DNA from: JBOFOR01 sp051654865
GTDB taxonomy: Bacteria; Bacillota; Clostridia; Peptostreptococcales; Peptostreptococcaceae
Assembly: GCA_051654865.1 (NCBI GenBank)
Contig: JBOFYV010000002.1
Span: 1 to 15,036 of the forward strand
DNA: 15,036 nt
Direction of reading: 5' to 3'
How positions within the stretch are numbered: position 1 is the first letter of the stretch; every line of letters starts with the position of its first letter. Shown here in pieces: positions 11,506 to 15,036 of this stretch. A program made the translations under genes and the position numbers. Below the pieces are notes generated by a model. It was not told the DNA's origin. It did no database searches and saw only the letters and a list, made by a program, of their open reading frames with translations.

Positions 11506-11882
11506 TGGCAAATTCAATACAATTGATAGGTAGAATAACAAAAGATTTAGAAAGTAAGATAGCAGGAAAAACAACTGTATGCAATTTTACAATAGCGGTA
11601 AATAGAAAATTTGCAAAAGAAGGGCAACAGAAAACAGACTTTATAAACTGTGTATGTTTTGGTAAAGTAGCAGAGAATTTATGTAAATATCAAGGGAAAG
11701 GTAGCCTTATAGGTGTAAATGGTAGCTTAAATATAGACCAATACCAAAAGGATGGAGAAAATAAATCTTTTACTAAAGTAGTAGCTAATGAAATCGAATT
11801 CTTAAGTGGTGCAGGAGATAAGAAAGCTGATACAGATAGTAATGGTAGCTTTGAAATAGTAGATGAGGATATACCATTTTAA
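11505..11882 (+). CDS. ssb: Single-stranded DNA-binding protein
   Basis: SSB coats and protects single-stranded DNA in replication and recombination. The 125-residue protein has the OB-fold pattern of bacterial and phage SSBs: ANSIQLIGRITKDLE at the start, CNFTIAVNRKF, TDFINCVCFGKVAENLCKYQ, GSLIGVNGSLNIDQYQKDG and KVVANEIEFL, then a short flexible linker and the acidic tip DEDIPF that binds partner proteins. It is shorter than the 160-170 residues of host SSBs because the linker is brief, as usual in phages. The ribosome binding site AAAGGAGAAA lies inside the end of the endonuclease gene upstream. Partners here are the primase-helicase, ERF and the ERCC4 nuclease. Confidence 0.97.
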   Translation: MANSIQLIGRITKDLESKIAGKTTVCNFTIAVNRKFAKEGQQKTDFINCVCFGKVAENLCKYQGKGSLIGVNGSLNIDQYQKDGENKSFTKVVANEIEFLSGAGDKKADTDSNGSFEIVDEDIPF

Positions 11883-11901
11883 GGTATAGGGGGTGAATAT
11901 T

Positions 11902-12324
11902 ATGATACCATGCAAGTATGAAAAATATGATAGATGTAATATAGAATTATTAAATAGTGAATTTGATGTTAGGAAAGAAAATGAATATTGTTGCGGAGAA
12001 TCAGAATGTGGATACTATGAGGAATGGTTAAATGATGAAATTCAGAAAAACTCATATAATGCAACAACAAATATAAATATGGAAAGTAGTGTATTGCCTA
12101 TAATTGATAAAGATAAAAAAGAGATGGTAGAACATCCAAATCACTACAATAGTGGCAAATATGAAGTAATAGACGTTATAGACGATTGGAAGCTTGGATT
12201 CTATGAAGGAAATATAATTAAATATTTGGCAAGGGCAAAGCATAAAGGAAAAGAGTTAGAGGACTTGAAAAAAGCTAAGTTTTATTTAGATAGATTAGTA
12301 TATAAATTCGAGGGAGAAGAGTAA
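11902..12324 (+). CDS. DUF3310 protein with Cys-rich N-terminal extension
   Basis: Residues 75-137 match the phage DUF3310 domain: VEHPNHYNSGKYEVIDVIDD, GFYEGNIIKYLARAKHKG and ELEDLKKAKFYLDRLV. The domain is common in phage early regions and is sometimes annotated as a nucleotide kinase without proof. The first 60 residues are an extension with five cysteines (4, 12, 29 or 30, 35 and neighbours) that may bind zinc. The start is set at ATG 11902, six bases after GGGGGTG; the GTG at 11893 lies inside that site and is unlikely. The stop overlaps the next ATG (TAATG at 12322-12326). Position between SSB and nucleotide-related genes fits a role in nucleotide or DNA metabolism. Confidence 0.88.
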   Translation: MIPCKYEKYDRCNIELLNSEFDVRKENEYCCGESECGYYEEWLNDEIQKNSYNATTNINMESSVLPIIDKDKKEMVEHPNHYNSGKYEVIDVIDDWKLGFYEGNIIKYLARAKHKGKELEDLKKAKFYLDRLVYKFEGEE

Positions 12325-12971
12325 TGATAGTAAAAGGATATGAAAAAGAAGGATTAATAAAAATAGATAATGCTAGGGTGTACGGATTAAATGAAAGTAT
12401 AATAGCAAGTGGTTACCCTATGCAAGTTGATGTAGAAAACTTTGACCATGGAACAGAGGAAACGATTAATTGGTGGGTAGGAGAAAAAGAGAATAAAAGG
12501 GCAAAACATTTAGGGAATGCAACTTCTGGAAGTGGTCACGATTGCTACCTTAAGGGAATAATAATACAGTTTGATATGCAAGTGTCAGAGTATATATGGA
12601 GACAATGGGACAGATACCATTTTAATGATTATGTAAGTAGTCAAAGTAAGATGCATAGAATATTAAAGCTTGATATTGATGATGTTTGCAATAAATATGT
12701 TCATGCAGATACTAAGGCAATATTGAAAATGATGATAAATGAATACAATGATAACTATGATAATATGTCAATAGAAGAAAGAAAAGAATTATTTAATTAT
12801 ATAGTTTCTAGTTGCCCTATGGGATTAATGTTAACGGCTAGAGTCACTCTTAACTACCTACAAGCTAAGTCAATGAAGATACAGAGAAAACATCATAAAA
12901 TGGAAGAGTGGCATTGTATATGTGATTTCTTTGATAGTTTACCTAAGTTTAAAGAATTAACTGATAAGTAG
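12324..12971 (+). CDS. Phage protein, possibly of the ThyX (flavin-dependent thymidylate synthase) fold
   Basis: A 215-residue protein with a pattern that recalls ThyX: residues 78-115 (GIIIQFDMQVSEYIWRQWDR, then YHFNDYVSSQSKMHRI) resemble the ThyX core where a basic and Ser-rich motif binds flavin and dUMP, and 172-195 (ARVTLNYLQAKSMKIQRKHH) resembles its helix with Arg and His near the active site. A similar kind of ThyX-like protein occurs in other Firmicutes phages, from memory. The exact RHR-x7-S motif is not kept (WRQWDRYHFNDYVSS), so activity is doubtful and it may have another role. Translation is coupled to the DUF3310 gene by TAATG. The neighbouring DUF3310 and MazG-like genes suit nucleotide metabolism. 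Confidence 0.55.
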   Translation: MIVKGYEKEGLIKIDNARVYGLNESIIASGYPMQVDVENFDHGTEETINWWVGEKENKRAKHLGNATSGSGHDCYLKGIIIQFDMQVSEYIWRQWDRYHFNDYVSSQSKMHRILKLDIDDVCNKYVHADTKAILKMMINEYNDNYDNMSIEERKELFNYIVSSCPMGLMLTARVTLNYLQAKSMKIQRKHHKMEEWHCICDFFDSLPKFKELTDK

Positions 12972-12979
12972 GTGAACTA

Positions 12980-13321
12980 ATGAAGCTTATACGAAAGAAA
13001 AAGTATAGAGAATTATTAGATACTATAGATCATTGCGAAAGTAAAATAAAATACTTAGAGGGTGCATTGAGTAATTTAGATAGTTACTCATGTGCCTTGA
13101 GAAAAGAAAAGTATAACACCGAATTAGATTTAAAATATGCTAATGAAAGTTATCATCTTCTTAAAAATGATTACGATGTATTAAGCAAGAGAGAAATGAG
13201 ATATAGAGGAAATGAAATAGAAGCTAAATACAGATTAGGATTAGTTGAAGAAGAGTTGAAAGAACAAAAGAAAACCAATAGAAGATTAATCAATTTATTA
13301 TATAATCCAAAGAAAAAATAA
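12980..13321 (+). CDS. Coiled-coil hypothetical protein (113 aa)
   Basis: An unrecognised Lys/Glu-rich protein starting MKLIRKKKYRELLDTIDHCE. Nearly its whole length (10-105) shows the heptad-like spacing of a coiled coil: KIKYLEGALSNLDSYSCALR, YANESYHLLKNDYDVLSK and LGLVEEELKEQKKTNRRLIN. The ends are strongly basic (RKKK, NPKKK). Two cysteines are present. GTAGGTGAAC precedes the ATG as ribosome binding site, nine bases after the previous stop. A dimeric scaffold or DNA-contacting accessory protein is possible; no direct evidence of role. Confidence 0.8.
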   Translation: MKLIRKKKYRELLDTIDHCESKIKYLEGALSNLDSYSCALRKEKYNTELDLKYANESYHLLKNDYDVLSKREMRYRGNEIEAKYRLGLVEEELKEQKKTNRRLINLLYNPKKK

Positions 13322-13341
13322 TACTGTGGGGGTATGGGGAT

Positions 13342-13539
13342 ATGAGCAAAAGTATTAAGGATTTTAAAAAGGGTGATAAGATAATATTTAACTGGAGCAA
13401 TGAGAAGTATCAAGGAGTTGTTATAGGTAGCCCTTATAGGTTTGTAAATGACAACGAAAGATATGTAGAAGTACAGCTGTATGAATACGGTGAAGAAATG
13501 TGTGTTAATGTACAATATTTAGAGAAGATTGAGGGATAA
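13342..13539 (+). CDS. Small beta-rich hypothetical protein (65 aa)
   Basis: A 65-residue protein beginning MSKSIKDFKKGDKIIFNWSN, then EKYQGVVIGSPYRF and YVEVQLYEYGEEMCVNVQYL. The pattern F-KKGDKI, short strands and a turn resembles an SH3-like or KOW-like barrel as found in small proteins that bind nucleic acid or other proteins. I cannot name the family. A strong GGGGGTATGGGG region precedes ATG 13342. It is packed between the coiled-coil gene and a small membrane protein gene, in one operon. Confidence 0.8.
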   Translation: MSKSIKDFKKGDKIIFNWSNEKYQGVVIGSPYRFVNDNERYVEVQLYEYGEEMCVNVQYLEKIEG

Positions 13540-13540
13540 A

Positions 13541-13699
13541 ATGGATACTATGTTAGGAATGTTATTAGGAATGAGTTTATTATTTAATATTTTATATGTA
13601 GTTTCATATAAGAATATAATAAAAACATCAAGACGTGCAATAGTTGAAAAGGTAGAAGAGATGGAAAAAGAATTAATAAAGAAATACGGTGAAAGATAA
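13541..13699 (+). CDS. Small membrane-anchored protein (52 aa)
   Basis: The frame ATG 13541 to TAA 13699 codes a protein with a hydrophobic N-terminal helix (MDTMLGMLLGMSLLFNILYV) and a charged cytoplasmic tail (SRRAIVEKVEEMEKELIKKY) that looks like a coiled coil. It resembles a single-pass membrane protein with a helical cytoplasmic part, such as small phage exclusion or holin-like proteins; nothing decides between them. GAGGGATAAA lies just before the ATG, and its stop overlaps the start of the MazG-like gene (TAATG). The overlap and ribosome binding site support it as real. Confidence 0.7.
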   Translation: MDTMLGMLLGMSLLFNILYVVSYKNIIKTSRRAIVEKVEEMEKELIKKYGER

Positions 13700-13947
13700 T
13701 GAAATTACATAATTTAGAATTATATAAGTATATTACAACTGTAGAAATGTTTAAGAAGCTTGGTGAGGAAACAACGGAAGTAGGAGTAGCGTTAATTAAT
13801 AATGATATGGACAATATCAAGGAAGAGTTAATGGACGTTATTCAATGTTGTTACGGTATAGCCTATACAAAAGGAATTAATTTAGAGGATTGTGTAGAAG
13901 CACATAATAATAAGTTAGAAAGTAGATTACATAAATTTATAGACTAA
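13699..13947 (+). CDS. MazG-like nucleotide pyrophosphohydrolase domain protein
   Basis: An 82-residue all-helical protein with the MazG signature: EETTEVG at residues 23-29 (Glu24, Glu27) and KEELMDVIQCCYGI at 41-54 (Glu43, Asp46), giving the E-x2-E ... E-x2-D metal site of the all-alpha NTP-PPase superfamily. Such enzymes hydrolyse nucleoside triphosphates to monophosphates; in phages they adjust nucleotide pools or reduce (p)ppGpp-linked signalling. The size is that of single-domain phage MazG proteins. It is coupled by TAATG to the membrane protein gene and sits near the DUF3310 and possible ThyX-like genes, suggesting a nucleotide module. Confidence 0.85.
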   Translation: MKLHNLELYKYITTVEMFKKLGEETTEVGVALINNDMDNIKEELMDVIQCCYGIAYTKGINLEDCVEAHNNKLESRLHKFID

Positions 13948-13967
13948 TTCAAATCGATTCTAATAGG

Positions 13968-14007
13968 TTTTAAAGGGTATAGTAATATAAAACTATGCCC
14001 TCTAAAA
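13968..14007 (+). repeat. Long stem-loop before the gene at 14023, no U tract
   Basis: A stem of 16 bp with one A-C mismatch and one G-U pair (13968-13983 with 13992-14007; core GGGTATAGT/ACTATGCCC) closes on an eight-base loop. It ends just before the AAGGTGGTG ribosome binding site of the next gene and lacks a T run, so regulation of translation or message stability is more likely than termination. Confidence 0.6.
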
Positions 14008-14022
14008 TAAGGTGGTGATAAT

Positions 14023-14229
14023 GTGAAATTTAATATAACATTTATCTTGAAAAGTGGATTTACCGTAAGCAATATAGGTCCATTTGATTGCTTTAATGAT
14101 GCGAAAGCATTAAGCGTTCACATATTAGATAACGTAAAAAATGGTGGATACTTCTTTATGAATGGAGATGAAGCGTGTATAAATATTAATTGTGAAGAAA
14201 TTGCAAGTTTTACAGTTAAATACGTGTAA
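14023..14229 (+). CDS. Hypothetical protein with GTG start (68 aa)
   Basis: An unrecognised 68-residue protein beginning MKFNITFILKSGFTVSNIGP, with alternating strands and one helix (DAKALSVHILDNVKNG) and an end NINCEEIASFTVKYV; the beta-alpha-beta look suggests a small compact fold. The start is GTG 14023 after AAGGTGGTG; an ATG two bases upstream (14021) is followed at once by a stop (ATG-TGA). The 16-bp stem-loop at 13968-14007 stands before the ribosome binding site. The same style of small beta-rich protein is common in Clostridium phage early regions, but I cannot name the family. Confidence 0.78.
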   Translation: MKFNITFILKSGFTVSNIGPFDCFNDAKALSVHILDNVKNGGYFFMNGDEACININCEEIASFTVKYV

Positions 14230-14253
14230 TACAACAATATAGGGGGAATTACA

Positions 14254-14667
14254 ATGACAAAAGATAAAAAATATATAGAAAACTTATTTAGAAACTTTAA
14301 GAAGAATAAAGCTAGATTAAAAATATTAGAACTTGGATTAGTGTCAGACGAAGATAATGTTATAGGTGCTATTGATTATTCTAAGGATAGGATACAAACT
14401 AGCAATTTATCAAGCTTAGACAATATAGTTGAACGTAGAGAGAACGAAAAGGAACAGCTGGAGAAGGACATAGCTATTACTGAAATATTATTAGACAGTA
14501 TGGACAGTAGAAAAGATAGCCAATATAAGAAAATAATAGAAAACTATTACATAGAGAATATGACACAAAGAGAAGTTATGCAAATAATAAACACTTATGA
14601 TAATAGACATTTCTTCAATATATGCAACAAAGCATTAAATAGCTTATTAGAAATAGTAGAAGGGTAA
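14254..14667 (+). CDS. ArpU/RinA-like late transcription regulator
   Basis: A 137-residue protein with a helical N-terminal and middle part (FRNFKKNKARLKILELGL, ERRENEKEQLEKDIAITEIL) and a C-terminal segment RKDSQYKKIIENYYIENMTQ / REVMQIINTYDNRHFFNICN that resembles the sigma-region-4-like helix-turn-helix of phage late regulators such as ArpU and RinA. These proteins switch on packaging and structural genes and sit at the end of the early region, exactly this position. GGGGGAA precedes ATG 14254; the stop codon lies in the loop of the terminator. The likely target is the repeat-rich region at 14686-14837. The class fits by size, place and tail pattern, but the match is loose. Confidence 0.7.
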   Translation: MTKDKKYIENLFRNFKKNKARLKILELGLVSDEDNVIGAIDYSKDRIQTSNLSSLDNIVERRENEKEQLEKDIAITEILLDSMDSRKDSQYKKIIENYYIENMTQREVMQIINTYDNRHFFNICNKALNSLLEIVEG

Positions 14668-14681
14668 CACCTTCTTTTTTT
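14658..14681 (+). terminator. Intrinsic terminator closing the early region (GTAACA-loop family)
   Basis: A 6-bp perfect stem (14658-14663 with 14670-14675) with loop GTAACA and seven T residues from 14675. The TAA stop of the regulator gene lies at the edge of the loop. Same core as the hairpins at 1264 and 1830. Confidence 0.85.
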
Positions 14682-14837
14682 ATTGCCTATAATAATGTAA
14701 ACATATTTGCAAACAATCGTACAAACGTTGATATTTACACATTTATCAACAGTATTGTCAACATTGTACACATACTTCAAACGTAGTAATATAGTATCAT
14801 AGAGAAAATGTAAATACGGTTAACAAGGGGATAAAAT
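14682..14837 (+). promoter_or_regulatory. Control region with nested inverted repeats before the next gene block
   Basis: No gene is seen in these bases. They hold the perfect 7-bp inverted repeat GTTGATA (14727-14733) / TATCAAC (14744-14750), an outer pair GTACAA (14719-14724) / TTGTAC (14764-14769), an extra GTCAAC (14758-14763 region) and two AAACGT copies (14723-14728, 14779-14784). A possible promoter is TTGTAC (14764-14769), 17 bp, TAATAT (14787-14792). It is placed where a late promoter with activator sites is expected. Confidence 0.45.
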
Positions 14838-15036
14838 ATGGTTAAAGTTTGGAAGGATGCAAGTTGTATCACTTCTAGCCAATTACCTAAAAAGTATGAG
14901 GGTATAAGGGATATAATGGAACAAATACCCAAGCATCATAATAATAGTGGTGCTAGGAAGATATATGCAAGGAAAGAATATACGATTTATAAGGTTGATA
15001 ATGGTTTTATAATTCATAATACTAGCAAGAAATTTG
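14838..15036 (+). CDS. Hypothetical protein, 3' end outside window
   Basis: The frame starts at ATG 14838 with AAGGGGATAAAAT before it and stays open to the end of the window; 66 residues are visible. It begins MVKVWKDASCITSSQLPKKY and continues with EGIRDIMEQIPKHHNNSGAR and KEYTIYKVDNGFIIHNTSKK. I recognise no family; the end looks beta-rich. It is the first gene after the early-region terminator, where phages of this kind often place a small gene or the terminase small subunit, but no terminase motif is visible in the part shown. Confidence 0.75.
   Translation, partial: MVKVWKDASCITSSQLPKKYEGIRDIMEQIPKHHNNSGARKIYARKEYTIYKVDNGFIIHNTSKKF

Noticed and set aside
1..15036. CRISPR array, tRNA or rRNA genes, insertion sequence, integrase or attachment site
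   Set aside because: I looked for regularly spaced repeats, cloverleaf-like segments, transposase motifs and tyrosine or serine recombinase motifs and saw none.

Overview
The window reads as the early/replication region of a temperate tailed phage (or an integrated prophage) of a low-GC, spore-forming Firmicute, most likely a Clostridium or close relative. The basis is very A+T-rich DNA, strong AGGAGGT ribosome binding sites, heavy use of AGA/ATA codons, short tightly packed genes all on the + strand, and a phage-type replication set together with a Spo0E-like peptide that only makes sense in a sporulating host. I could run no database search, so family names rest on motifs I can read.

Layout. 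Bases 3-920 hold the end of a cytosine-C5 DNA methyltransferase, closed by a terminator. A promoter at about 985-1023 starts a run of four small unknown genes ended by a terminator at 1830. A near-copy of that promoter at 1882-1922 starts the recombination block: a Gp157-like protein, an ERF-type single-strand annealing protein, two tiny peptides, a homing endonuclease lodged at the 5' end of an ERCC4-type nuclease gene, and two unknown genes. A predicted pair of kissing hairpins (5053-5111) lies before the last of these, and a terminator follows at 5397. A control region with 22-bp-spaced repeats (5443-5608) then precedes an XRE regulator, a winged-helix replisome organiser with origin-like repeats inside its gene, and a 601-residue primase-helicase with two small followers. 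Bases 8868-9360 form an isolated cassette: a probable small RNA, then a small gene with its own promoter, palindrome, attenuator-like leader and terminator. A third copy of the shared promoter at 9404-9444 starts the distal block: a sigma-70-like factor, the Spo0E-like peptide, a NUMOD4/HNH endonuclease placed directly before SSB, a DUF3310 protein, a possible ThyX-fold protein, several small genes, a MazG-like protein and an ArpU/RinA-like regulator. After a terminator, a 170-bp gap rich in inverted repeats leads to a gene that runs off the window, probably the start of the next (late/packaging) block.

How it fits together. The XRE protein, replisome organiser and primase-helicase would open and copy the genome. 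SSB, ERF, Gp157 and the ERCC4 nuclease would provide recombination. MazG and the possible ThyX-like protein would adjust nucleotide pools. The sigma-like and ArpU-like proteins would time transcription. Three near-identical promoters with a palindrome over the -35 box suggest one regulator controls the main early operons together. The points most worth a second look are the kissing hairpins, the endonuclease insertion that left a duplicated gene head, the shared operator cassette, the attenuator-controlled cassette at 8.9-9.3 kb, and the Spo0E-like peptide.
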